A stretch of 39,897 nt of DNA from Silanimonas sp965368785 (GTDB taxonomy: Bacteria > Pseudomonadota > Gammaproteobacteria > Xanthomonadales > Xanthomonadaceae). The notes under the pieces were generated by a model that ran no database searches, was not told the origin of the DNA, and saw nothing but the letters and a program-made list of their open reading frames with translations. Below are positions 1-8,949 of the stretch, piece by piece. Every line of letters starts with the position of its first letter. Within the stretch, counting starts at the first letter, position 1. The stretch lies in NCBI GenBank assembly GCA_965368785.1, contig CBDUOG010000010.1:1-39897 (forward strand). The letters are read 5' to 3'. A program made the translations under genes and the position numbers.

Positions 1-117
1 AAATCTAGCAGCTCACCCGGATATCCACGAGTAGGGTAGGTAGGCTTTGTGTCTGGGAAATATTTCCTGTCGTGCTGCATTATGATGGGCGCGCACCCCT
101 CTCCAATCGGAAACTCA

Positions 118-1749
118 ATGCGCTTTGTAATATTGATTTTTTTCAGTGTCACTTTGTTGAGCTGTCAAGAACAGGCGCATGTGCCACCCGATGAGGCGGG
201 CGTATCCGAACGCATGCTAGAGGCTGATGTTCGCTTTCTCGCAGATGACTTGTTGGAAGGCCGCGAGGCCGGAACTCGTGGTTACGATCTGGCCGCTCAC
301 TACGTGGCCCAGCGATTGCGATCAATGGGTCTGGAACCGGCAGGCGAGAACGGCAGCTATTTTCAGGAAGTACCATTGTATCGGTCGATCCGGCGGCAGG
401 AAGGTGCGCGTTTCAGCATTGCCTATCCCGATAGAACGCTCGAGCTGGCGTTTCAAAAGGACTACTTGCCGGGTCACGATTTTACTGCGGAAAAATTTCT
501 AGTTACGGCACCCCTGGTATTTGTGTCGCAGGCGGTTGTCGCGCCTGAATTGGATCAGGATGATTTGGCGGGTTTGGACCTGCGAGGAAAAATAGCCGTT
601 GTGCTATCCAATGCGCCGAGTCGCTTTGATAACAATCAACGCGCATTTTATTCTTCCGGTCGGGAGAAGCTGGCGGCATTAAATGCGCGCGGCGTGGTTG
701 GCGTCGTTTGGATCAGCGACCCGGATCGCGAAGCGAAGCGACCCTGGGAGCAGGGTGCTGCGAATTGGCAGCGACCGGCAATGAAAATTCGAACCGCCGA
801 TGGTGGAATTCTGGATGGTTACGCAAATATCCAGGCACAGGCCAGCCTGAGTGTCGCGGCGGCGAGAAAATTATTTGTTGGCAGCAAGTACTCGGCTGAC
901 GAAGTTTTTGAGATGCTCAAGTCGGATGCATTGAAGTCTTTTGAGTTGCCGGTCAGCGTAACAATTGCCGGACAAAACTCTATCTCGACATTAACCAGCA
1001 GGAATGTCGTCGCGCGACTGCCGGGAACCGACTCGTTGTTGCGCAATGAGCATGTGGTTTTTTCTGCTCATCTCGATCATGTGGGTATTGGCGCCGAAGT
1101 TAATGGTGACAAAATTTACAACGGCGCTCTGGACAATGCGCTAGGTGTCTCGGTGATGCTGGATGTGGCAAGGCAGATGAGCCAGGCGCGGGCGAACCGG
1201 CGGTCCGGGTTGTTCCTGGCGGTTACTGCCGAGGAAAAAGGCTTGCTCGGCTCACAGTACTTTTCCGAGTATCCAACGGTGAGTGCCGACAGTATCGTTG
1301 CCAACATCAATATGGATATGCCGGTCATTTTGACCGAGCTCACTGATGTTATCGCTCTGGGCACCCAGCACAGCAGTCTGAAAGACGCAGTGGAGCAATC
1401 GGCGCAAACGGTAGGCGTGTCACTGAGCGAAGATCCGTTTCCTGAGGAGGTCTTTTTTGTGCGCAGCGATCAGTATTCCTTTATCCGCAAGGGCATTCCC
1501 GCACTGGCGATGGATGGTGGAATCGACTCAGCGAGTAGCGTCGAAGACGGTAAGAAAATCATTATGGACTTCCTCGCGAATCACTACCATCAACCCTCAG
1601 ATTCCGTCGCATTGCCGATACATTATCCCAGTGTCGCCAAACTGGCGCGCTTAAACGCTGAGATCGCTTGGCGCGTAGCGAATGCCGATGAAAGGCCCAG
1701 ATGGAATGAAGGCGACTTCTTCGGAACCAAGTTCGGAAAAGCTCCGTGA
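118..1749 (+). CDS. M28 family zinc metallopeptidase, predicted lipoprotein
   Basis: Predicted secreted aminopeptidase-type hydrolase of the M28 family, 543 residues. I chose the ATG at 118 over an in-frame GTG at 49 because it gives a short hydrophobic signal peptide ending in a lipobox (LLSC, Cys16), so the mature protein should be lipid-anchored in the envelope. A protease-associated (PA) insert lies around residues 130-260. The M28 metal ligands are visible in order: HLD (His318, Asp320), Asp339 in GALDNA, Glu372-Glu373 in TAEEKG, Asp400 in NMDM, and a C-terminal HYHQPSD. All five ligand positions are filled, so activity is expected. The substrate cannot be read from the sequence. It is followed at 172 bp by a co-directional signalling gene with no obvious functional link. 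Confidence 0.9.
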   Translation: MRFVILIFFSVTLLSCQEQAHVPPDEAGVSERMLEADVRFLADDLLEGREAGTRGYDLAAHYVAQRLRSMGLEPAGENGSYFQEVPLYRSIRRQEGARFSIAYPDRTLELAFQKDYLPGHDFTAEKFLVTAPLVFVSQAVVAPELDQDDLAGLDLRGKIAVVLSNAPSRFDNNQRAFYSSGREKLAALNARGVVGVVWISDPDREAKRPWEQGAANWQRPAMKIRTADGGILDGYANIQAQASLSVAAARKLFVGSKYSADEVFEMLKSDALKSFELPVSVTIAGQNSISTLTSRNVVARLPGTDSLLRNEHVVFSAHLDHVGIGAEVNGDKIYNGALDNALGVSVMLDVARQMSQARANRRSGLFLAVTAEEKGLLGSQYFSEYPTVSADSIVANINMDMPVILTELTDVIALGTQHSSLKDAVEQSAQTVGVSLSEDPFPEEVFFVRSDQYSFIRKGIPALAMDGGIDSASSVEDGKKIIMDFLANHYHQPSDSVALPIHYPSVAKLARLNAEIAWRVANADERPRWNEGDFFGTKFGKAP

Positions 1750-1920
1750 TATCGCCTTGCCTGCGAGCGCCGCCACTGTGCGGTGCCCGCCTGGTGCTGT
1801 GCCATGACGCGAACAGTGGAGTATGATTCCCCGTAGTAATGAACTCTTTGGTTAAAGCTCTAGAAGTCTGCGCAGGAAGCCTGACTCCTGCTGGGGTTTA
1901 TCGGCCTGGAGTAATTCATA

Positions 1921-4900
1921 GTGGCTAAGCTTGCACCACTTAAGGCGCGCCTGTTTATTTTATTGGCCGTGCTGATGTTGCCGGTCGTCGGGCTGTTGTT
2001 GTATCACGCCTATACCAGTGCAAGCTCTGAGCTCGAGGCCTCGCGGGTCAACAGTCTGCAACAAGCCCGCAAGGTCGCAGCACAAATTTCTCTGTACTTA
2101 AGAAATGAAGCAACGGCGCTCGAACGGCTGTCGCAGCGTTCTGACGTGCGTAATTTGGACCCGCAGAACTGTGACCCGCTCATGCCTGAGCTCAGCTCGA
2201 TCTATGGCGGGTTTATCAATATTACGACCATGGATATGCGCGGAAACATAATTTGTTCAGTTTTGCCGTTTAGTGCGTCTGAGAAGCCACATGTTCGATC
2301 CGCAACAAGTTTTGAAAAGACATTTAACAATCCCGGGCTAGATATTTCTGAACCCCTTGAAGGGCCCATCTCGGGGCACAGTATCGTCGCGATGACGTAT
2401 CCGATACGTAATGCTCAGGGCGAGGCGATTGGACGCATCGGTTTCCCAATTGATCTGAAGCGTCTGACTTCGCTAATCGACTTTTCAGGGATCCCTGAGC
2501 GCGGCTCAGTGAGTCTGGTCTCGCCTGACCAAAAGCTGTTATTGCGGATTCCGCAGGAGCCGGGTCTGCTGGGTAAGAGCGTTCGCAGCGTGCCTGAGTT
2601 TGCCTTGCATGAATTACGGACCAGCGGTCAGTTTGAAGCCCAGGGCATCGACGGCATAAATCGAATTTATGGTGTAGAGCCCATTCCTCTCGCCGGCTGG
2701 CGGGTTGTCGCCGGTGTGCCCAGAGATGCGGCTTTGAGTGCGGCGCAGCAAGCAATTTTAAACGCAGTGCAATGGAGCCTATTGCTCATTGTATTAATAC
2801 TGATTTTGATCTGGCGCCTGCATCGAAATCTCAACTTTGCGGTGGCGGTATTGCAAAAAGCCGCGGCTATTGTTCAGTCGGGTGACGTAAAGGTCCGTTT
2901 GCCCGAGACAGGTCCAGCCGAACTGCGCGCGCCGGTCGAGGCATTTAACTCAATGCTGGCGGAGCGCGATCAATCAGAACAGGCCTTGCGCGAAAGTAAT
3001 TTGCGCTTTCAAAGTTTGATGGATGCCAACGTAATTGGCGTGGTTTTGTGTGAGCCGGAGGGCTTAATTTCCCAAGCAAACGATGCGTTCTTGCAGCTCA
3101 TTGGTGCAAGTCATTCGGAACTCGAAAAAGGCATGCTCGGATTACCGCAGTTGGCGCCATCACCGATTCAAGTCGATCGGGGTGTGGAAAGCAAAGTGAA
3201 CATGTCGGCTACTGTCGAGCAAGATTTTAAGCATCGCGACGGCACTCGAATTCCGGTGCGCTGTACGCGAGCAATCGTTGATGAGCGAGGGTCCTTCATC
3301 GTGCTGGTGGAGGATATTAGGGAGCGTCGTTATCAGGAAGAGCGCATTGGTCGATTGAGCCGAATGCGTGAAGTGACCAGTAGCATTAACTCAATCATCA
3401 TGCGGGTGCAGACGCGGCGCGAATTGTTTAATGAAGCATGCCGGATTGCCGTAGAGAGCGGCAAGTTCGGTGTTGCCTGGATTGACCAGATTTCCGATGA
3501 CCGTTCCACTTTGCGAACAGTTGCAATGGCCGGTGACAATGTTAACGAGATCGCCTGCCCTGAAGGTGATGTCAGGTTGCTTTCAACCGAGCAAAAAGGC
3601 GTGATTATCCGTTCACTTCAAGGCGGAAAAATCGATTTCTTTAACGATTTGAGTTCGCCCGATGGGGTGATCAGCGAACGCGGTCGGCGGGCAGTGGAAC
3701 ACGGGTATTTGTCGGTTGCTGCCGTTCCATTGGTGCAGGACGGGCGGACGATTGCGACGTTGATTTTGCTGTCAAATACAGCAGGATTTTTTGACGAAGA
3801 AGAGTTAAAGGTTCTGCAAGAGCTATCCATCGATATTTCATTTGCGCTGGATCACATACTGCGCAAGGAGAAGATAGATTTTCTCGATTACTACGATCCC
3901 TTAACCGGGTTGCCGAATCGCGCTTTGTTTTTTGAGCGCATGCGTCAGCCGTTGCAGATTGCGCAGCAAAAGGGTGGTGCATTAGCGGTCGTCATGCTGG
4001 GACTGTCGCGCTTTCGATTCATCAACGAGGCAATCGGCCGACGACTCGGCGATGCCGTTCTTAATGTCGTTGCATCACGCTTGCAGAATCAGTTAATTGA
4101 ATCAGAGTTATTGGCGCGAATTGAGGGTGACAAGTTTGTCTTTGTGTTGCACGCGGATGCGCACGAAAGTGATTTGGGGCTGAGCCTTTCGCGCGTAATG
4201 AAAGCGTGCTTTTCAGAGCCATTTGTATTTGACCACCAGAAATTATCGATTAGCGCACGAGTCGGTGTGGCGATTTATCCGGGTGATGGCGCAACGGTTG
4301 GAGAGTTGTTGCGTAATGCTGAGGCAGCAATGCTCAGTGCCAAAGCGCAACCGCAGGGAATTGCTTTTTATACCAAGCGACTTAACGCCGAAGTTGCCCA
4401 TGCACTGGATCTCGAGCAAAAACTATCAAACGCATTAAAGGAAGGACAGTTCCGGCTGTATTACCAGCCTAAGTTTGATGCGGCGAGCGAAAAAATCGTC
4501 GGACTTGAAGCCTTGCTGCGTTGGAATGCCCCCGGTCAGGGTATGGTTTCGCCCGACGTGTTCTTGCCCTTGCTCGAAGAAACCGGGTTGATATTGCCGA
4601 TTGGTGCATGGGTGATGATGCAGGCAGTCGAAGATTTTCGACGTTGGACGCAGATGGGCTTAGACCCTCCGCGCATTGCAGTTAACGTTTCGGCACTGCA
4701 AATTTCTAATGCCGGATTTATGGATGTGGTGCTCACCGCGACCGATCAGTTAAGTAGCGAAGAACATGGCCTGGATATCGAGATCACCGAGAGCATCTTG
4801 ATGGCCGATTTGGATCGCAGCATCCAAATGTTGGCGCGGCTCAAAGAAGCCGGCGTGGGCGTCTACGTAGATGATTTCGGTACGGGGTATTGTTCGCTTC

Positions 4901-5181
4901 AATACTTAGCCCGCTTGCCGGTTGATGCCTTAAAAATTGACCAGTCGTTTGTTTCCATTATGGAAATCAGTCAGAACGATTTAGCGGTTGTATCGACGAT
5001 TATTTCGCTTTCGCGCAGACTCGGTCTGGCCGTCGTGGCCGAAGGCGTAGAAACTCGAAATCAAGCCGAAATGCTTCGATCAATGGGCTGTGACCAGCTG
5101 CAGGGCTATCTATTCAGTCGCCCACTGAGCGCCGAACAGATGGAAGTCAGCCTGGCCACGACCTACGGTCGAATGCCCTAA
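1921..5181 (+). CDS. Cache-HAMP-PAS-GAF-GGDEF-EAL membrane sensor; probable c-di-GMP phosphodiesterase with dead cyclase domain
   Basis: A 1086-residue multidomain signalling protein starting at GTG 1921, with GGAG at 1908-1911. Layout: TM helix at 11-29, periplasmic Cache-type sensor at about 35-275, TM helix at 285-300, HAMP at 300-352, PAS at 360-470, GAF at 490-645, GGDEF at 655-820, EAL at 835-1080. The GGDEF signature reads EGDKF (735-739), and the first metal-binding aspartate region reads MLGLSRF instead of the usual DxD/FK pattern, so cyclase activity is unlikely. The EAL half keeps EALLRW (863-868), NVSALQ, EITES, DDFGTGY (984-990), LKID and EGVE, so c-di-GMP hydrolysis is expected. 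The dead GGDEF may act as a GTP-sensing or structural module. The gene stands alone, with 360 bp before the dcw cluster. Confidence 0.93.
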   Translation: MAKLAPLKARLFILLAVLMLPVVGLLLYHAYTSASSELEASRVNSLQQARKVAAQISLYLRNEATALERLSQRSDVRNLDPQNCDPLMPELSSIYGGFINITTMDMRGNIICSVLPFSASEKPHVRSATSFEKTFNNPGLDISEPLEGPISGHSIVAMTYPIRNAQGEAIGRIGFPIDLKRLTSLIDFSGIPERGSVSLVSPDQKLLLRIPQEPGLLGKSVRSVPEFALHELRTSGQFEAQGIDGINRIYGVEPIPLAGWRVVAGVPRDAALSAAQQAILNAVQWSLLLIVLILILIWRLHRNLNFAVAVLQKAAAIVQSGDVKVRLPETGPAELRAPVEAFNSMLAERDQSEQALRESNLRFQSLMDANVIGVVLCEPEGLISQANDAFLQLIGASHSELEKGMLGLPQLAPSPIQVDRGVESKVNMSATVEQDFKHRDGTRIPVRCTRAIVDERGSFIVLVEDIRERRYQEERIGRLSRMREVTSSINSIIMRVQTRRELFNEACRIAVESGKFGVAWIDQISDDRSTLRTVAMAGDNVNEIACPEGDVRLLSTEQKGVIIRSLQGGKIDFFNDLSSPDGVISERGRRAVEHGYLSVAAVPLVQDGRTIATLILLSNTAGFFDEEELKVLQELSIDISFALDHILRKEKIDFLDYYDPLTGLPNRALFFERMRQPLQIAQQKGGALAVVMLGLSRFRFINEAIGRRLGDAVLNVVASRLQNQLIESELLARIEGDKFVFVLHADAHESDLGLSLSRVMKACFSEPFVFDHQKLSISARVGVAIYPGDGATVGELLRNAEAAMLSAKAQPQGIAFYTKRLNAEVAHALDLEQKLSNALKEGQFRLYYQPKFDAASEKIVGLEALLRWNAPGQGMVSPDVFLPLLEETGLILPIGAWVMMQAVEDFRRWTQMGLDPPRIAVNVSALQISNAGFMDVVLTATDQLSSEEHGLDIEITESILMADLDRSIQMLARLKEAGVGVYVDDFGTGYCSLQYLARLPVDALKIDQSFVSIMEISQNDLAVVSTIISLSRRLGLAVVAEGVETRNQAEMLRSMGCDQLQGYLFSRPLSAEQMEVSLATTYGRMP

Positions 5182-5455
5182 TCGGGCGCTGCTGCCCGTG
5201 TATAAAGTGACCTTTCACTACGATCCTTCACGCACTGAGCAATAAAACATCAGCCTTTGCGCAGTTTGCCCCGGCTTTGGATCCTCCGGCAATAAAATTC
5301 CCCGATTGAGCGATCTCACCCGCTGGTGAGAGGTCGCCGGCTCTGAAAATTTCTTTCCTATCGAAAACAAGAGCTACCAATCACTTCTTAATCCTTCATC
5401 TGAAGTATTACGCAAACTACTGATCCTAATAGTGAAATCTACCCCTGAGCGCGTG
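5182..5455. other. Intergenic stretch before the dcw promoter
   Basis: No coding region or RNA gene is recognisable here. It is AT-richer than the flanks. It holds a small hairpin, TCTCACC (5314-5320) with GGTGAGA (5325-5331) around CGCT, but no T-run follows it. I looked for rnpB, which sits upstream of mraZ in some gammaproteobacteria, and found none of its conserved core. Confidence 0.5.
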
Positions 5456-5484
5456 TTGACATGCATAAAAAGCGGGTCTAACGT
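5456..5484 (+). promoter_or_regulatory. Candidate sigma-70 promoter of the dcw operon (Pmra)
   Basis: A perfect -35 hexamer TTGACA lies at 5456-5461. The best -10 candidates are TCTAAC (5477-5482, 15-bp spacer) or TAACGT (5479-5484, 17-bp spacer), both imperfect. It sits about 60 bp ahead of the mraZ start and overlaps the first of the phased GG repeats, as expected for a promoter controlled by MraZ. Confidence 0.6.
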
Positions 5485-5527
5485 GGGCATATGAGGAAAA
5501 ATTAGGTTTCCTGTGGTTTTTTGTGGA
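5473..5527 (+). promoter_or_regulatory. Probable MraZ operator: six GG repeats phased at 10 bp
   Basis: Pentamers at exactly 10-bp steps read CGGGT (5473), GTGGG (5483), GAGGA (5493), TAGGT (5503), GTGGT (5513) and GTGGA (5523), with GG at positions 3-4 of every unit. MraZ proteins are known to bind short TGGGN-type direct repeats spaced at 10 bp upstream of their own gene. The array runs from the putative -10 region to the mraZ ribosome-binding site, so bound MraZ would block initiation and possibly translation. Confidence 0.72.
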
Positions 5528-5541
5528 GAGGGCTTCGGTTG

Positions 5542-5988
5542 ATGTTTCAGGGTGAGACGGCAATTACGGTTGACGACAAGGGGCGAGTAGCTATTCCCGT
5601 AGCTTTTCGTGAAATTGTCGCGCGCGACTGCGGCAACCGCTTGGTCATTACCTATAACCCCTATGAAGCGGGTTGCATCTGGCTGTATCCCGATAGCGCA
5701 TGGCAGAAAGTACGCGATCAGGTGGTCGCCTTGCCGAATGCCAAGCGCGTGCACCGTAATTTGCAGCTCAAGTTAGTGGGTGCCGCCACGCCGGTTGAGC
5801 CTGATGGCAACGGGCGTATTTTGTTGCCTTCAAGCCATCGCAACGCGGCAGGAATTGAAAAGAAAGCGGTCCTGCTGGGAATGGGTGGGAAATTGGAATT
5901 GTGGAGCGAGCAGGCGCACCTGGCGCAGATCCGTCAAACCATTGGTGAAGACGAGATCAGCGACGACATGCTCGATTTGAGGCTTTAA
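5542..5988 (+). CDS. mraZ: Transcriptional regulator MraZ
   Basis: A 148-residue AbrB-like DNA-binding protein that represses the dcw operon by binding direct repeats at its own promoter; in E. coli it forms a ring-shaped oligomer. I chose the ATG at 5542 because it gives the typical start MFQGETAITVDDKGRVAIP, although a TTG at 5521 is in frame. The second SpoVT/AbrB repeat follows, with GNGRILLPSSHR at about residues 90-101. A GAGAGGG ribosome-binding site lies at 5526-5532. First gene of the cluster; the stop is 2 bp from rsmH. Confidence 0.96.
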   Translation: MFQGETAITVDDKGRVAIPVAFREIVARDCGNRLVITYNPYEAGCIWLYPDSAWQKVRDQVVALPNAKRVHRNLQLKLVGAATPVEPDGNGRILLPSSHRNAAGIEKKAVLLGMGGKLELWSEQAHLAQIRQTIGEDEISDDMLDLRL

Positions 5989-5990
5989 CG

Positions 5991-6935
5991 GTGGTGGAAG
6001 GGGTGGCAGAGCAGCCAAACAGCCCCGCCCATCTCCCTGTGATGTGGGCTCAGGTCGTTGACGCATTGGCGATCCGTCCTGACGGCAGATATTTGGATGG
6101 CACTTTCGGGCGCGGCGGTCACGCCCGGGGCATCTTAGAGAAATTGGGGCCAGAAGGTCGGCTATTAGTAATGGATAAGGATCCGCAGGCGATTGCGATA
6201 GCACGGGAGATGCAGCGTGGTGATGACCGCGTGCACATCTATCACGGCTCGTTTGCCGAAATGGAATCTTGGACCGAAACCGGCAGCGGACTGGATGGCG
6301 TTCTGCTCGATTTAGGCGTGTCCTCCCCGCAATTAGACAATGCCGAACGCGGATTTAGTTTCCGGAAAGATGGCCCGTTGGACATGCGGATGAATCCTGA
6401 GCGTGGCCTCAGCGCAGCGCAGTGGTTGGCGCAGGCTGACGAAAAGGAAATAGCCGATGTGCTCTGGCGATTTGGTGAGGAGCGCGCAAGTCGGCGAATC
6501 GCGAAGGCGATTGTTGAGCAAAGAGCTGTCCAGCCCATTGAACGTACCGTTCAACTGGCAGAGTTGATTGCACAGATTGTAGGGCGCGGTGATGGACGTA
6601 TTCATCCCGCTACGCGAAGCTTTCAGGGAATCAGAATTTTTATTAACTCCGAGCTCGACGATATCGACACGGGATTATCGGCCGCTTATAAACGCCTCAA
6701 AGCCGGCGGTCGCCTGGTCGTCATGAGCTTCCATTCGTTAGAAGATCGCATCGTTAAGCAATTCATCGCCACGCACGCCAAGGCGCCCGCAGGAAATCGA
6801 CGCCTGCCTGCTGCGGAGGTTTTTCAGCCGACCCTGAAGGATCTGGCCGGTGCAGTACGCGCAGATGCCGAGGAAGTGCGGCGTAATCCACGTTCGCGAA
6901 GTGCGGTTCTGCGGGTCGCGGAGAAGCTGGCATGA
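5991..6935 (+). CDS. rsmH: 16S rRNA (cytosine(1402)-N(4))-methyltransferase RsmH
   Basis: S-adenosylmethionine-dependent methyltransferase that N4-methylates C1402 of 16S rRNA in the ribosomal P site (older name MraW), 314 residues. Family hallmarks are visible: AHLPVM near the N-terminus, the SAM-binding DGTFGRGGHA, LLDLGVSSPQLD, GFSFRKDGPLDMRM, and FHSLEDRIVKQF towards the C-terminus. The start is one of the GTG codons at 5991, 5994 or 6003, all ahead of the conserved core. The end overlaps ftsL in an ATGA junction, so both are probably on the mraZ-led transcript. Confidence 0.96.
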   Translation: MVEGVAEQPNSPAHLPVMWAQVVDALAIRPDGRYLDGTFGRGGHARGILEKLGPEGRLLVMDKDPQAIAIAREMQRGDDRVHIYHGSFAEMESWTETGSGLDGVLLDLGVSSPQLDNAERGFSFRKDGPLDMRMNPERGLSAAQWLAQADEKEIADVLWRFGEERASRRIAKAIVEQRAVQPIERTVQLAELIAQIVGRGDGRIHPATRSFQGIRIFINSELDDIDTGLSAAYKRLKAGGRLVVMSFHSLEDRIVKQFIATHAKAPAGNRRLPAAEVFQPTLKDLAGAVRADAEEVRRNPRSRSAVLRVAEKLA

Positions 6936-7201
6936 CCATGCAGCGCTTCAGCCTCTTGGTTCTGGTTGCCGCGTTGGTGGTCGCTGCAATTGCCACGGTA
7001 TGGACCCGGCATCAACATCGCCGGGCATTCATCGAGCTTAGTCGGCTTGAGCACCAGCGCGATGAGCTGAATATCGAGTTTGGTCGGCTGCAGATTGAAC
7101 AGGCAACCTGGTCGGAAATGAATCGAGTTGAGCAGGCGGCGATCGGCCGGTTGCAAATGGTGTTTCCGCGCGCACAAGAGATTCAGGTGATTCAGCCATG
7201 A
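6932..7201 (+). CDS. ftsL: Cell division protein FtsL
   Basis: Small bitopic membrane protein, 89 residues, of the FtsQLB divisome complex that activates FtsWI septal peptidoglycan synthesis. It has a short cytoplasmic tail, one TM helix at about residues 6-24, then a periplasmic coiled coil with heptad hydrophobics (LSRLEHQRDEL, FGRLQIEQATW). The length is shorter than E. coli FtsL but normal for the wider family. It starts inside the rsmH stop codon and ends overlapping ftsI by 4 bp. The identification rests on topology plus position. Confidence 0.93.
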   Translation: MTMQRFSLLVLVAALVVAAIATVWTRHQHRRAFIELSRLEHQRDELNIEFGRLQIEQATWSEMNRVEQAAIGRLQMVFPRAQEIQVIQP

Positions 7202-8949
7202 GTCTGCGCTCTCGCAATCGCCCATTTGAGCCAGCGGGACGCTTATTGTTCTGCGTAATCGTACTGAGTGCCTGCGCAATGACTCTGGTCGCTCGCGCGG
7301 CATATCTGCAGTTGTTGCAGCCTGACTTCTATCAGCAGCAAGGTGATGCGCGCTTTGTACGCGACATCGATGTGCCGGTTTCGCGCGGCATGATTCTGGA
7401 TCGAAACGGTGAGCCGTTAGCCGTTTCATCACCGGTTGCATCAATCTGGGCTAATCCGAAGGAACTATTGCAGCACCCGGGGCGAATCCAGGAGTTGGCT
7501 TCTGCCTTGCAGATCCCTGAGTCAACCTTGTCGCAGCGATTGGCCCAGCGCAGTGATAAGGAGTTCGTATTCTTGCGTCGTCATATGAACCCCGACGATG
7601 CGCTCAAAGTTTTAGCCTTAGATATCCCCGGACTGCATTCCCAGCGCGAATTCCGCCGGTTTTATCCGCATGGCGAAGTGATGGCTCATGTTCTGGGTTT
7701 CACCAACGTCGACGACGTCGGGCAGGAAGGCTTGGAGTTGGCATTCAACGACTGGCTCAGCGGTACGCCGGGTAAGAAGCGAGTAATCCGAGATCGTCGT
7801 GGCCGCACGATTGAAGATGTCGATTTATTGGTTGCACCACAATCCGGAAATGATCTGGTCCTATCGATTGACCGGCGCGTGCAATATCTGGCTTATCGTG
7901 AGCTGCGCACCGCATTGCTGGAGCATGGCGCTTCGAGCGGGTCGGTCGTTGTCTTAGATATTCCGACCGGCGAGATAATTGCGGCGGTAAACCAGCCGTC
8001 GTTTAATCCCAACTCGCGTAACAATAGCGACACATCTGCGCGGCGCAACCGTGTTGTTACCGATGTGATTGAGCCCGGCTCGGTCATTAAGGCATTCACC
8101 GCGGCGGCTGCTTTGGAGAGCGGCGTAAATCCCCGTTATCAGATTGACACATCACCGGGCACCTATCCGTTGGCGGGTCACGTCATTCGTGATTTTCGCG
8201 ACTACGGCATGGTCGATATGGAGCGGATGCTGATCAAGAGCTCGAACATCGCTGCAGCCAAGTTGGCCGGTGACATGAGCAATGAACATTTCTACCATGT
8301 GCTCAGTAATTTTGGTTTCGGCAAAATTACCGGTAGTGGTTTTCCCGGCGAATCGTCCGGCGTACTGCCGGAGCCGCGCAACTGGGGCAAGTTGGAAAAG
8401 GCGACGATTTCGTATGGTTACGGTTTGTCCGCCACACCATTGCAAATCGCCCAATCGTATGCGGCACTGGCAAATCATGGTCGCTTGAAGACACCCACCT
8501 TTGTACGCGGCGGTACAGCAGACAATGAATCCGGGCAACAGGTCATCGATCCACGCATTGCAGATCAAGTCATGGTGATGCTCGAGTCAGTAACCGGTGC
8601 TGAAGGTACGGCGCGAGCAGCGAACATCCCGGGTTATCGTGTTGCAGGTAAAACCGGCACTTCGCGGCGCGCTAGCGTTGGTGGCTATGAGCGTCGTTAC
8701 ATTTCCGTATTTGCCGGCGTTGTGCCGGTAGATAATCCGCGCCTGGCGATGATCGTCGCCATACATGATCCGCGTGGTAACTATTATTACGGTGGCGATG
8801 TTTCTGCCCCGGTATTTCAAAAAGTCATGGAAGGCAGCCTGCGTTTGTTGGACGTGCAGCCGGACCGCCCCGAGTACTGGCTGGCGAAAAGCCCGCAAGC
8901 CGCGATTGCTGAAGCAGCGCCGGCACCCGCGGTCGGGGGGGTGCAGTGA
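7198..8949 (+). CDS. ftsI: Peptidoglycan D,D-transpeptidase FtsI (PBP3)
   Basis: Septal class B penicillin-binding protein, 583 residues, which cross-links glycan strands made by its partner FtsW. It has a single N-terminal TM helix at about 17-37, a PBP dimerisation/pedestal domain (VSRGMILDRNGEPLA at about 61-75), then a transpeptidase domain with all three active-site motifs: Ser295-Val-Ile-Lys298, Ser348-Ser349-Asn350, and Lys485-Thr-Gly487. The ATG at 7198 overlaps the ftsL stop (ATGA), and the stop overlaps the GTG of murE. The C-terminal tail is alanine/proline-rich. Nothing suggests altered activity. Confidence 0.97.
   Translation: MSLRSRNRPFEPAGRLLFCVIVLSACAMTLVARAAYLQLLQPDFYQQQGDARFVRDIDVPVSRGMILDRNGEPLAVSSPVASIWANPKELLQHPGRIQELASALQIPESTLSQRLAQRSDKEFVFLRRHMNPDDALKVLALDIPGLHSQREFRRFYPHGEVMAHVLGFTNVDDVGQEGLELAFNDWLSGTPGKKRVIRDRRGRTIEDVDLLVAPQSGNDLVLSIDRRVQYLAYRELRTALLEHGASSGSVVVLDIPTGEIIAAVNQPSFNPNSRNNSDTSARRNRVVTDVIEPGSVIKAFTAAAALESGVNPRYQIDTSPGTYPLAGHVIRDFRDYGMVDMERMLIKSSNIAAAKLAGDMSNEHFYHVLSNFGFGKITGSGFPGESSGVLPEPRNWGKLEKATISYGYGLSATPLQIAQSYAALANHGRLKTPTFVRGGTADNESGQQVIDPRIADQVMVMLESVTGAEGTARAANIPGYRVAGKTGTSRRASVGGYERRYISVFAGVVPVDNPRLAMIVAIHDPRGNYYYGGDVSAPVFQKVMEGSLRLLDVQPDRPEYWLAKSPQAAIAEAAPAPAVGGVQ

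Noticed and set aside
1872..1891. Hairpin GCAGGA/TCCTGC upstream of the GGDEF-EAL gene as a riboswitch
   Set aside because: A single 6-bp stem with no conserved riboswitch core; too little to support a call.
5311..5336. Hairpin considered as terminator of the GGDEF-EAL gene
   Set aside because: The 7-bp stem is real, but it is followed by GGTCGCCGG with no T-run on either strand nearby.
5182..5541. Possible rnpB (RNase P RNA) upstream of mraZ
   Set aside because: The gap is of suitable size and rnpB sits there in some gammaproteobacteria, but none of the conserved core sequences of RNase P RNA is present.
6824..7444. Open frame of 206 codons on the minus strand across rsmH, ftsL and ftsI
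   Set aside because: It spans three real overlapping genes, with an Arg/His/Pro-rich composition and no recognisable domain or ribosome-binding site.
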